Position numbers and translations under genes: made by a program. DNA of 64,000 bases from an uncultured Ruminococcus sp. (GTDB lineage Bacteria > Bacillota > Clostridia > Oscillospirales > Acutalibacteraceae): contig CADCOE010000049.1 of NCBI GenBank assembly GCA_902802985.1, positions 26,431 to 90,430 of the forward strand, read 5' to 3'. This document shows, in pieces, positions 1 through 7,758 of this stretch. Under the pieces are notes generated by a model that did not search any database, was not told the DNA's origin, and was given only the letters and a program-made list of their open reading frames with translations. Positions within the stretch are counted from its first letter, which is position 1. The number at the start of each line of letters is the position of its first letter.

Positions 1-210
1 TCTCAGTTCCTTGCACACGCTAAGTCCGTCCATTTCCGGCATCATAATGTCAAGGATAGCAATATCAAAATCACCGTTGGCTTCTTCATATTTCCTAACA
101 GCAATCGCTCCATTCTCGGCTTCGGTAACATTATAACCGCCACGCTCCAAGTTGATAACGATAAATTCTCTTATCGCTGTTTCGTCTTCTGCTACCAATA
201 TGTTTTTCAA
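1..210 (-). CDS. Response regulator, receiver domain (partial, C-terminus outside window)
   Basis: Seventy codons are visible, starting at a TTG preceded by GGAGG with 8-nt spacing. They form the first part of a CheY-type receiver domain: beta-1 with the acidic pair E8-D9 (LVAEDE), then the phospho-acceptor D54 in the motif LDIMMPEMDG. The rest of the receiver and any DNA-binding domain lie beyond base 1, so OmpR-type identity cannot be confirmed, though the LDIMMP signature is typical of OmpR/PhoB regulators. The gene follows a lipoprotein and trmB on the same strand with about 70 nt between it and the lipoprotein, so it could be co-transcribed. A histidine kinase would be expected just outside the window. 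Function as a phospho-relay receiver is well supported; the regulated genes are unknown. Confidence 0.85.
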   Translation of the reverse strand, partial: MKNILVAEDETAIREFIVINLERGGYNVTEAENGAIAVRKYEEANGDFDIAILDIMMPEMDGLSVCKELR

Positions 211-283
211 GTCTGTTTCCTCCTTTATTCATCTGAGAAACTCAATTTTTTCAGTTATTACCTCAAGAAATCTTCTGTATGAT

Positions 284-1639
284 TTATCCAAGGGATCTTG
301 TACATTTCTTAACTTCTTGTTCGGTGATGTTCAATGAATCCTGAGATTTGGTATTGAAAATTTGTGCTGCAAAAACAGCATTGGAGGATTTATCTTGGAC
401 GTTTTCCAGCTGTATCAATGCTCTTTTGTCAAGATCACTCCATTCAAATTTTGTATAACGATATAAGATGAGAAGTTTATCTCCCAAAGATGCCGTACTG
501 CTGTTCCATATATAAAAAGTAAGCTGACGGTTTTCTGCATCTGAAACTGCTGTTACTGCACCATTTTTCCACTTATCAGGGATCATAAACGAATACCCAT
601 CATTGTAGTTGATGATCTCGCTCATTTTTGTTTGAAGGCTGTCATCACTGATAGAAAGCTGTTTCCAGGAGGTCAGGCTGCAAACCGTCGAGGCATCTTG
701 ATCGGTGGATGCTGCCATCTGTGTTACAACAGGGACTTCTATGATACCGTCATCGTCAATATCTCTGGAACTGATGGCATCCTTCCTTGCCGTAACATTG
801 GATGTTTTTCCGTCTTCGGTGATCTCCACCAAAGGATTGACCAGCATATTTTGCTTTGGGTTATAGTAAATGATCTGTGTAGTAAGTATGTCGCCGCTTT
901 TTTTGCTGTCAATCACAAGTCCTTTTTTGTACTTATCAATTTTTCCAAAAATAACATTGGCAAATTCCGTTACATCAGGATCGAGATTTAATGCTGACAT
1001 TATACTGATAGGACGTTTTTCCTGCTCGGAATACTGATAAACCTTTGCTTGTGACGGTATTTTTGAGGTGCTGAGTGATAACAATATAATCTCATCTACC
1101 GAATCATCCGTAATGTCAGATACAATGATTTCACTGTAAGTTTCGTCAATGTCCATCTCTCGGACTGTTTCATTTTCAATAGAATATGCCGTAAGGTTCT
1201 TTTTATGAACATCATAGGTGCTCCATCCGATAATAATTTCATCTACACCATTACTGTCTATATCATCAAAAATAACTCTGTCAACACCTGTTCCCGTATT
1301 GGAAAAAGTACCAATACATTTCCACTTTTCATCTTCATAGGAGATGATGGACACATTAAGTTTTGCATCACTTTCAGTGGAATAAAGTGCCACTGCATAT
1401 TTTCGGTCATCGTTTTTTCGCATAATCACTGCCGAGCGATTATCTCCGTTCTGCGGATATTTCAAGGTATAGCCGTTTCCTGCCTGCTCACTGATAATAT
1501 CCTGTATCTTAGCTTCGTCGCCCGTGGCTCGAGGGGGTCTGAGCAGTGCATCATCTCCAAATCCTGCATCTGCACACCCGCTCAACAACATCAAAGCTGC
1601 CGATAGTACGACAAAAATTTTGAATTTATGTTGCTTCAT
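284..1639 (-). CDS. Lipoprotein with calcium-loop (VCBS/FG-GAP-like) repeats
   Basis: A 451-residue putative lipoprotein. The N-terminus has a basic start, a hydrophobic stretch and a lipobox LLSGC with the acylated cysteine at residue 22. At least three acidic loops of the D-x-D/N-x-D/N-G-x-x-E type are visible (DDIDSNGVDE, SDITDDSVDE, SRDIDDDGIIE). These resemble the calcium-binding turns of FG-GAP/VCBS beta-propeller repeats, so an extracellular propeller is likely. The start is the ATG 8 nt after GGTGAG; the TTG just upstream is less well spaced. It lies 15 nt downstream of trmB and upstream of a response regulator, suggesting a link to envelope sensing. I do not recognise a named family, and the substrate or partner is unknown. 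Confidence 0.75.
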   Translation of the reverse strand: MKQHKFKIFVVLSAALMLLSGCADAGFGDDALLRPPRATGDEAKIQDIISEQAGNGYTLKYPQNGDNRSAVIMRKNDDRKYAVALYSTESDAKLNVSIISYEDEKWKCIGTFSNTGTGVDRVIFDDIDSNGVDEIIIGWSTYDVHKKNLTAYSIENETVREMDIDETYSEIIVSDITDDSVDEIILLSLSTSKIPSQAKVYQYSEQEKRPISIMSALNLDPDVTEFANVIFGKIDKYKKGLVIDSKKSGDILTTQIIYYNPKQNMLVNPLVEITEDGKTSNVTARKDAISSRDIDDDGIIEVPVVTQMAASTDQDASTVCSLTSWKQLSISDDSLQTKMSEIINYNDGYSFMIPDKWKNGAVTAVSDAENRQLTFYIWNSSTASLGDKLLILYRYTKFEWSDLDKRALIQLENVQDKSSNAVFAAQIFNTKSQDSLNITEQEVKKCTRSLG

Positions 1640-1654
1640 CAAATCAACTCACCT

Positions 1655-2326
1655 TTACTTTGTCGGCAGTTCCGACTTTTTTGCTATCAAAAATTTAATT
1701 TTAATTCCTTCATCTGAAAACATTTTTTCGTGTTCTGTCATAATATTATGCTCGTATCCTGATTGATGAAGATGATAAGTAATATATGTCACCTCAAAAC
1801 CGCACTCTTTGAAATATTCCAAGCTTTCTTCAAACAATTCATCATCATCTGTTTTAAAGTGTATCTCTCCGTCATCCGCAAGAAATACGCGGTATTTCAT
1901 CAACTGACGAGGATGAGTCAGTCTGCGTTTTTTATGCTTGGTACGAGGCCACGGATTACAAAAATTAATATATATTCTGTCTGCTGTATCTTTTTCGTCA
2001 AGAATGAGATCAATTCGTTCAATATTATGTGCTGTTAAAAGAACATTTTCCGGCTTGGCATGATGCTCGTCAAAAACTGCAGAAACTTTTCTTCTTGCCA
2101 AACCAAGCATTTCAAACTTAATATCAACAGCAAGATAATTAACTTCTGGATGCATATAGGCAGCCTGCGAAATAAAGCCCCCTTTCCCACAGCCAAGTTC
2201 TATATGGAATGGCTGCTTGCTTGGGAACTGTTCGTGCCATTTTCCTTTTATTTCATTGGGATTTTTAATAAAAAAGTCACTTGCTTCCAACTCGGGTTTT
2301 GCCCACGGTTTATGTCTTATTCTCAT
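1655..2326 (-). CDS. trmB: tRNA (guanine-N7-)-methyltransferase TrmB
   Basis: A 223-residue enzyme that methylates G46 in the tRNA variable loop using S-adenosylmethionine. Visible signatures are the N-terminal [13 protein letters not shown] block typical of Firmicute TrmB, the SAM-binding motif [10 protein letters not shown], the catalytic region [13 protein letters not shown] and the C-terminal motif [13 protein letters not shown] containing T-x-x-E. I chose the ATG at 2326 because family members begin at MRxR and an AAAGAG sequence lies 7 nt upstream. The longer frame starting at 2350 has GAGG only 2 nt from its ATG. The gene heads a minus-strand run with a lipoprotein and a response regulator. 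Length is normal for the family. Confidence 0.95.
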   Translation of the reverse strand: MRIRHKPWAKPELEASDFFIKNPNEIKGKWHEQFPSKQPFHIELGCGKGGFISQAAYMHPEVNYLAVDIKFEMLGLARRKVSAVFDEHHAKPENVLLTAHNIERIDLILDEKDTADRIYINFCNPWPRTKHKKRRLTHPRQLMKYRVFLADDGEIHFKTDDDELFEESLEYFKECGFEVTYITYHLHQSGYEHNIMTEHEKMFSDEGIKIKFLIAKKSELPTK

Positions 2327-2527
2327 AAAACCACTCTTTCTATCGTCCATTACCTCATTTTTGTTTATGAAAGAACTGCTGCGTTAGTCAGTTTACCATT
2401 CAGGAAAAACTCCATCTTCCAAAAAACTCAATAATCTTTTTATGAGGTCTCTTGATAATTAAACTCCACTTTATTATAAACCATTAACGGCAGTTTGTCG
2501 ATAACTTTTTATCAATTTTTGAATGAC

Positions 2528-2572
2528 AAAAAAATTATGCTGTCGAGCTATCAATCAGCCCGACAGCATAAT
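2528..2572 (-). terminator. Rho-independent terminator of the Cys-rich membrane protein gene
   Basis: Inverted repeat with arms 2535-2549 and 2558-2572 (ATGCTGTCG core, one A/C mismatch), followed on the minus strand by seven T (2528-2534). It sits immediately after the stop of the gene ending at 2573. Confidence 0.85.
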
Positions 2573-3022
2573 TTAATCTTCCAACACACACATTACAATG
2601 AACAGCAAACTCACCAGCATAAAAGCAAAGAAAAATGATACTAAACCTACAATAATTAAATTAAATATGGTTACAGTAATAGGATTTACGGAAATTGCCA
2701 AAAATCCTGCCAATATCGTTCCTAAAATACCAAAAAACAATCCTCCTATATTTTTTCTGATACATAGTGTCAATCTTGATCTGCTTTCTGAAAAAAGTGC
2801 GGATACCAGCACAACAGTCAGTATAATTATTCCTGTTATCAGCGCAGTCAACATACCAAAATAAACTGCGGTAAGCAAACCTACACTAAACAACAAAACA
2901 GTAATTGCTGCAAAAACAATTCCTGCTATAATACCCACAAGTACCATTATTCCTGTCATACATTTGCCGCAGCCTCTTTTCCCTCTGTCAATGTGACAAG
3001 TGTTGTCATAATTACATAACAT
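2573..3022 (-). CDS. Small membrane protein with Cys-rich N-terminus
   Basis: About 149 residues. The N-terminal 21 residues carry four cysteines (C3, C9, C18, C21; the last pair is CGKC) and several basic residues. Four hydrophobic segments follow, separated by a short polar stretch near the middle (SESRSRLTLCIRKN). The ATG at 3022 has GGGAG at 9-nt spacing; the longer frame to 3055 would start at a TTG with no ribosome-binding site. Four closely spaced cysteines facing the cytoplasm could bind a metal or iron-sulfur centre, but the spacing does not match a family I know. It has its own terminator and appears monocistronic, divergent from map. Function unknown. Confidence 0.65.
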   Translation of the reverse strand: MLCNYDNTCHIDRGKRGCGKCMTGIMVLVGIIAGIVFAAITVLLFSVGLLTAVYFGMLTALITGIIILTVVLVSALFSESRSRLTLCIRKNIGGLFFGILGTILAGFLAISVNPITVTIFNLIIVGLVSFFFAFMLVSLLFIVMCVLED

Positions 3023-3135
3023 TTTATTCAACTCCCTTATAACATTTTCAAACAAAGTTTTTGATTTTGAAATACATCTATGATGTGTTACATTAACATT
3101 ATACTCACCTATCAGTATTTTGACATAAATTTATA

Positions 3136-3164
3136 TTTACATTTTGCAGTTAGAGGTGTATAAT
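3136..3164 (+). promoter_or_regulatory. Promoter for map
   Basis: A -35 box TTTACA (3136-3141) and -10 box TATAAT (3159-3164) with 17-bp spacing and a TG one base before the -10 box. It lies 38 nt upstream of the map start codon. Confidence 0.7.
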
Positions 3165-3202
3165 TACTGTATGATAACTTTATAAGAAAAGAAGGATAGG
3201 AT

Positions 3203-4078
3203 ATGAGCAGTAAACTCGGACGAAACGACCCTTGTTGGTGCGGCAGTGGGAAAAAATACAAAAAATGCCACCAACAGTTTGATGAAAAAATTAATCATTA
3301 TGCTGTTATGGGACATGAAGTCCCTGACCACAGTATTATTAAAACGCCCGAACAAATCGAAGGTATACGTGAAAGTGCCAAAATTAACATTGCTGTACTT
3401 GACTACGTTGCCGAAAATATTCGCATAGGTATGACAACAGAAGAAATTGACAAACTGGTTTATGAAAAAACAACCGAATTGGGCGGTATCCCTGCTCCAT
3501 TGAATTACAATGAATTTCCCAAAAGTGTTTGCACCTCCATCAACGAGGTCGTTTGCCACGGCATCCCCTCGAATGATGTGATACTGAAAGACGGTGATAT
3601 TATCAATGTTGATGTTTCTACCATCTACAATGGTTATTTTTCCGATTCGTCAAGAATGTTTTGCATAGGAAACATCGGCGAAGAAAAAAAACGGTTGGTC
3701 GATGTCACAAAAGAATGTGTCAAAAAAGGATTGGAAATGGTAAAACCTTGGACATTTTTAGGAGATATGGGACAAGCAGTTCACGAACACGCTGTGAAAA
3801 ATGGTTATTCTGTGGTCCGTGAAATCGGAGGTCATGGTGTTGGTTTAAAATTTCACGAAGACCCTTGGGTAAGCTATGTTTCCAAAGCCGGCGAAGGAAT
3901 GCTGCTCGTTCCCGGTATGATATTTACAATAGAACCAATGGTAAATATGGGGACCGACAAAGTCTTTGTTGATAAAAACGATGAATGGACAATTTATACC
4001 GCTGACAAAAAACCTTCTGCTCAATGGGAAATTATGGTACTTGTCACTGAGGAAGATCACGAAGTCCTCGCTTATTAA
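3203..4078 (+). CDS. map: Type I methionine aminopeptidase with N-terminal SEC-C motif
   Basis: A 291-residue cytosolic metallo-aminopeptidase that removes initiator methionine from nascent proteins. Residues 6-23 form a SEC-C zinc motif (GRNDPCWCGSGKKYKKCH), as found at the C-terminus of SecA. The catalytic pita-bread domain follows, with the expected ligands: His in VVCHGIPS, two Asp in VDVSTIYNGYFSDSS, His in GGHGVG, Glu in FTIEPM and Glu in QWEIM. The start has AAGGA well placed upstream. The SEC-C extension probably mediates ribosome docking, by analogy with SecA and bacterial type Ic MetAPs. The gene is not in the usual ribosomal-protein/secY cluster, so a second map elsewhere in the genome is likely. 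Confidence 0.95.
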   Translation: MSSKLGRNDPCWCGSGKKYKKCHQQFDEKINHYAVMGHEVPDHSIIKTPEQIEGIRESAKINIAVLDYVAENIRIGMTTEEIDKLVYEKTTELGGIPAPLNYNEFPKSVCTSINEVVCHGIPSNDVILKDGDIINVDVSTIYNGYFSDSSRMFCIGNIGEEKKRLVDVTKECVKKGLEMVKPWTFLGDMGQAVHEHAVKNGYSVVREIGGHGVGLKFHEDPWVSYVSKAGEGMLLVPGMIFTIEPMVNMGTDKVFVDKNDEWTIYTADKKPSAQWEIMVLVTEEDHEVLAY

Positions 4079-4088
4079 ATTGATTAAA

Positions 4089-4144
4089 AATATCGAAAAA
4101 GCAGTCCGCCAACATTTACTGCCGACGGACTGCTTTTTCGATAT
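4089..4144. terminator. Bidirectional terminator between map and the kinase gene
   Basis: A 20-bp perfect stem (arms 4089-4108 and 4125-4144, core GCAGTCCG) flanked by A-runs and T-runs inside the arms, placed between two convergent genes. Confidence 0.9.
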
Positions 4145-4179
4145 TGCTTAATATTTTGGAGGGTTTGACATAGTCTTGA

Positions 4180-4923
4180 TTATTGCCAGTCAACAACATC
4201 TACCCATTTCTTCAAGAATTCTTCTTCTTCAGGAATACTCTTGACCAGCTGAGATGCCGCTACAATCGGAAGCCATTGCTGAACATACTGTTTTGCAGTA
4301 TCACTCTTTTCGCAGAACATTCCCATATACATATCAGCAATTTTTTTGTCTTTTAACGCAAAAAGCAAGTATGTCCTTGCTGCATCTGCTGAAGCATTTC
4401 CCTGCGTTGCATGGGACCAGTCGATGATATGCGGTTTTCCCTCTTTGTCGATAATGATATTACTTGGGTTAAAATCCCCGTGACAAAGCTTGTTGTGCTT
4501 TGGCATACCGTCAAGGCGTGTGTGCAGTTCATAGCGAATTGTTGCGTCTAATTTGCCGTTTAAACTGGAAATTTTTCGGTTCATCTTATCTTTCAGTTTA
4601 TTAAGGAGCGGTGCTTTTTTTTCCTGTACCTTGAGCTGAAGGTCTACAAAATCACTCATATATTTTTCTATATTATCGGGATCTTCTTCCATAATCTGAG
4701 CAAGAGTCTTACCATCTACATACTCCATTGTGATTGCCCATTCTCCATCAATAACAGAAACAGCCTTGAGTGCAGGAATCGGAAGTCCTGTTTCTTCTAC
4801 TCTGGACTGATTAAGTGCTTCATTCAGAATATCGGACTTTGGAAATTTCTTTGAAAAAACCTTTACTGCGTTATCACCGTCACGATATATTGTTTTCTCG
4901 ACTCGTTTTGAAATTACATCCAT
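4180..4923 (-). CDS. Aminoglycoside-phosphotransferase-fold kinase (APH family)
   Basis: A 247-residue protein of the APH/choline kinase fold. The catalytic loop is CHGDFNPSNIII (Brenner HxDxxxxN motif) and the metal-binding motif is HIIDWSHA. A hinge-like segment AITMEYVDGKTL is visible upstream. No glycine-rich phosphate loop is evident, as is normal in APH proteins. These enzymes phosphorylate small molecules (antibiotics, choline, fructosamine, homoserine); the substrate cannot be told from sequence, and an antibiotic-resistance role should not be assumed. The ATG follows GGGG at 9 nt. It is a single gene, convergent with map and divergent from the ABC-F gene. Confidence 0.85.
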   Translation of the reverse strand: MDVISKRVEKTIYRDGDNAVKVFSKKFPKSDILNEALNQSRVEETGLPIPALKAVSVIDGEWAITMEYVDGKTLAQIMEEDPDNIEKYMSDFVDLQLKVQEKKAPLLNKLKDKMNRKISSLNGKLDATIRYELHTRLDGMPKHNKLCHGDFNPSNIIIDKEGKPHIIDWSHATQGNASADAARTYLLFALKDKKIADMYMGMFCEKSDTAKQYVQQWLPIVAASQLVKSIPEEEEFLKKWVDVVDWQ

Positions 4924-5337
4924 TATGAAATGCCCCTTTCGGTGTGAATTAAAAGTTATCGTTTTATCAACTATTTAACTTGGCTATATTATACAACTAT
5001 TTTTGAATAAAGTATACGTTAATTTTGTTGGAATTTTTGTGTAATTTTTTAGTCAAATAGACAAATTGACTATTTTTTAACATTGAATATGTTTTTTTTG
5101 GTTAAATATACAAATAAGGGTGAAATATCAGAAAATACTTTTAATGAATTTTTATCGTTTTCCATCCTGCAAAAATCGATTTTTTCTTCGCAAAAACACT
5201 GGAATCCATCAAACTCTATTCAAAAATTTTGCAATATGGCACTCTGAAAATGTTATTAATGTCACTACTGCTTGAAAACAAGCAACGGAAATGGTATGAT
5301 ATGAAGGATATGAAATTTTTATGCGATGGTGAATAAA
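4924..5337. other. AT-rich intergenic region upstream of the ABC-F gene
   Basis: About 410 bases, strongly AT-rich, with no plausible gene. It holds the divergent 5' ends of the kinase gene and the ABC-F gene. The only clear element is the promoter at 5272-5300. No convincing attenuator hairpin or leader peptide, of the kind found before some resistance ABC-F genes, was seen. Confidence 0.6.
5272..5300 (+). promoter_or_regulatory. Promoter for the ABC-F gene
   Basis: TTGAAA (5272-5277) and TATGAT (5295-5300) with 17-bp spacing and TGG before the -10 box. Predicted transcription starts near 5307, leaving a leader of only about 30 nt. Confidence 0.7.
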
Positions 5338-7245
5338 ATGGCAACTGTAACTGTAAATCAGCTTTCAATGGAATTTGGAGAAAGAGTTCTCTTTGACAAT
5401 ATGAGTTTTGAAGTCCAGGAGGGGGATCGTATTGGTTTGATTGGTGTCAACGGCTGCGGTAAAACCACCCTTTTTAAGCTTCTGACAGGCGAATACACTC
5501 CCTCCACAGGAAATATTGTTATCCATAAAAATACCTCTATAGGATATATGGAACAACACGTATGTCGAAATTTGGAGCGTTCTGCCTATGATGAGGTAAT
5601 GACCATTTTTGCCGATTTGACAGAAATGGAAAAAGAACTGGAAACTCTTCACACGGCAATTAATAGTAATTGCGATAATCTTGATCAACTTGTTGAACGG
5701 CAAGCATTTCTTAATGATGAATTTGCAAGGTTGGGTGGTCTTACGTGCCGTGCAAGGGCCAGATCGGCACTTCTTGGACTTGGGTTTGACGATGAAAAAA
5801 TGCAGCTACCCATAAAGTCCCTCAGCGGCGGACAGCGTGCAAAACTACAGTTAACCAAACTCCTTTTATGTGGGGCAAATTTCCTGTTGCTGGACGAACC
5901 AACTAACCATCTCGATACACAGGCCGTTGAATGGTTGGAGGAATATCTCATCAATTCAAAATGTGCTTATCTTGTCATTTCTCACGACAGATACTTTCTC
6001 GATAAAACTACCAACAGAACATTTGAATTGGAAAACAAAAAAATGACCTCCTACAAAGGGAATTATTCTGCCTATCTGCCACAAAAAGCCGAACGTGAGC
6101 TTGCTGTGCAGCGGGTTTATGACAATACAATAAGAGAAATCAATCGTCTTGAAGGTATCATTGAACAACAGCGTAGATGGAACCGTGAAAAAAATATTAA
6201 AACAGCTGAAAGCAAACAAAAAATAGTCGATAAGCTTACTGAAAGTCTGCAAAAACCGGAAAATGCTCCGGAAGCAATGAAGTTCAGCCTCGGCATCAAA
6301 AACCGCAGCGGTGACGATGTTTTATCTGTAGAACAGCTCGCCCTTGAATTTGACGGTATTCCCCTGTTTGAAAATGTTTCAATGGAAATACACCGTGGAG
6401 AACGTATCTTTATTCTAGGTCCCAATGGCTGTGGAAAAACCTCTTTGATAAAAACGCTGCTTGGAAAATATACCGCTCAAAATGGCAGAATACGTTTTGG
6501 TACGGAAGTAAAGATCGGCTATTATGACCAGATACAAACAGGTATGGACAGCAGCAAAACCGTTTTTGAAGAACTTTCGGATACTTTTCCGTCTATGACC
6601 AATACAGAAATCAGAAGCACATTGGCTCGATTTCTTTTTAAAAATGACGATGTATTCAAAAAATTATCGGCACTCAGCGGCGGTGAACGTGCCAAAGTTT
6701 TATTGACAGAATTGATGCTGGCAGGAGATAATTTTCTTCTGCTGGATGAGCCGACCAATCATCTCGATATTAATTCGTGTGAAGCTTTGCAGAATGCATT
6801 GCTTGACTATGAAGGAACACTGTTGATCGTTTCTCATGATCGTTATCTGATAAACAGTATTGCAGACAAAATTTTTTATCTTACGCCAAAAGGTATTCAG
6901 GTGTTTGAAGGAAATTATGAGGATTTTCTCAAAAAATTCCAACCATTTAAAGAACTGCCAAAAACAAAAGAAGAAAAACCAACCAAACAAGCAGAATATA
7001 AAAACAAAAAAGAACGAGATGCCCAAAGAAGAAAGGCTCGTGCCCGGATTGCCAAACTGGAATTGGAAATTTCTGAACAAGAGGATATGATCACCCAACT
7101 GAATAGCAGTCTGAACGATCCCAATATATCCTGCGATTATGAAAAAACACTCAAAGTTACCGAAAATATCGACAAAATGCAGCAAATACTTGATTCTCTA
7201 TATGAAGAGTGGGAACAGTTGTCAGAGTTTTTGGAAGAGGATTAA
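5338..7245 (+). CDS. ABC-F family ATPase (ribosome-associated, no membrane domain)
   Basis: A 635-residue soluble protein with two ABC nucleotide-binding domains and no transmembrane segment. Domain 1 has Walker A GVNGCGKTT, signature LSGGQRAK and Walker B LLLDEPTNHLD. Domain 2 has GPNGCGKTS, LSGGERAK and LLLDEPTNHLD. The linker between them is basic and helical (residues about 240-320), like the P-site tRNA interaction motif, and a charged coiled-coil tail follows (about 545-635). ABC-F proteins act on the ribosomal E site to relieve stalled translation or protect against antibiotics. Uup/EttA/YdiF-type housekeeping and resistance types cannot be separated by eye. I prefer the ATG at 5338 (GGTGA 5-6 nt upstream) over 5326, which lacks a Shine-Dalgarno site. 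Confidence 0.92.
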   Translation: MATVTVNQLSMEFGERVLFDNMSFEVQEGDRIGLIGVNGCGKTTLFKLLTGEYTPSTGNIVIHKNTSIGYMEQHVCRNLERSAYDEVMTIFADLTEMEKELETLHTAINSNCDNLDQLVERQAFLNDEFARLGGLTCRARARSALLGLGFDDEKMQLPIKSLSGGQRAKLQLTKLLLCGANFLLLDEPTNHLDTQAVEWLEEYLINSKCAYLVISHDRYFLDKTTNRTFELENKKMTSYKGNYSAYLPQKAERELAVQRVYDNTIREINRLEGIIEQQRRWNREKNIKTAESKQKIVDKLTESLQKPENAPEAMKFSLGIKNRSGDDVLSVEQLALEFDGIPLFENVSMEIHRGERIFILGPNGCGKTSLIKTLLGKYTAQNGRIRFGTEVKIGYYDQIQTGMDSSKTVFEELSDTFPSMTNTEIRSTLARFLFKNDDVFKKLSALSGGERAKVLLTELMLAGDNFLLLDEPTNHLDINSCEALQNALLDYEGTLLIVSHDRYLINSIADKIFYLTPKGIQVFEGNYEDFLKKFQPFKELPKTKEEKPTKQAEYKNKKERDAQRRKARARIAKLELEISEQEDMITQLNSSLNDPNISCDYEKTLKVTENIDKMQQILDSLYEEWEQLSEFLEED

Positions 7246-7246
7246 C

Positions 7247-7278
7247 ATAAAAAACACACCGTTTTTAGCGGTGTGTTT
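7247..7278 (-). terminator. Terminator of the HPr-like gene, shared with the convergent ABC-F gene
   Basis: Perfect 10-bp stem AAACACACCG/CGGTGTGTTT (7252-7261 and 7269-7278) with a T-run on the minus strand (7249-7254). Confidence 0.85.
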
Positions 7279-7292
7279 CGGCAAATCAAATA

Positions 7293-7544
7293 TTAATGAT
7301 CAAATTCAGCATCGTAAAGATACGGTTCTATATCCTGTTTGAATTCCTCGGGTGCGTCCTGATCGGGAATTTCAAGCATAATGGGTTGAGAAATATCAAG
7401 ACTAATAATTCCAATAAGTGAATGGGCGTCTATTGTATAAATGTCCGAAATTAAATTAATCTTCAAAGTATCATACTTGGCTGTCATAACAACAAAATCT
7501 TTCACATTTGAAAGTTCTTTCAGGAAAATTTTTGCTCTGTACAT
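7293..7544 (-). CDS. HPr-like protein lacking the phospho-histidine
   Basis: An 83-residue protein whose second half matches the HPr fold around the regulatory serine: DIYTIDAHSLIGIISLDISQPI aligns with the usual AKSIMGVMSLA region, so S42 or a neighbour would correspond to HPr Ser46. The N-terminal part has no GLHARP motif, so the His15 that carries phosphate from enzyme I is missing. The PTS transfer role is therefore unlikely. A regulatory Crh-like role, or an HPr-fold protein of other function, is more likely. Similar small HPr-like proteins occur in Clostridia. GAGGG precedes the ATG at 8 nt. Single gene, divergent from mtaB. Confidence 0.75.
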   Translation of the reverse strand: MYRAKIFLKELSNVKDFVVMTAKYDTLKINLISDIYTIDAHSLIGIISLDISQPIMLEIPDQDAPEEFKQDIEPYLYDAEFDH

Positions 7545-7671
7545 TTTTTAAGCCCTCACTTTTACTGGATAATATAGATTGATGAGTTCCATCATACGCA
7601 ACTCAAAATATGCTACCATTTTAACAGTATTTTTTTATCAGGTCAATGTTTTTTAAAAAAATAAAATTTGA

Positions 7672-7701
7672 TTGAAAAACTTTGGATGTCAAAATTATAA
7701 T
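7672..7701 (+). promoter_or_regulatory. Promoter for mtaB with overlapping palindrome
   Basis: TTGAAA (7672-7677) and TATAAT (7696-7701), 18-bp spacing. The inverted repeat TGTCAAA/TTTGACA (7687-7693 and 7701-7707) straddles the -10 box, the right place for a repressor operator. The regulator is unknown. Confidence 0.6.
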
Positions 7702-7758
7702 TTGACAACATCCATATAATTTTTGGTAAATTCGTACAAATAGAAAGGGACGATTTTT

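Noticed and set aside
4180..7245. Antibiotic-resistance pair (APH-like kinase plus ABC-F)
   Set aside because: They are divergent and separately transcribed, both families have housekeeping members, and no attenuator or mobile-element signature was seen.
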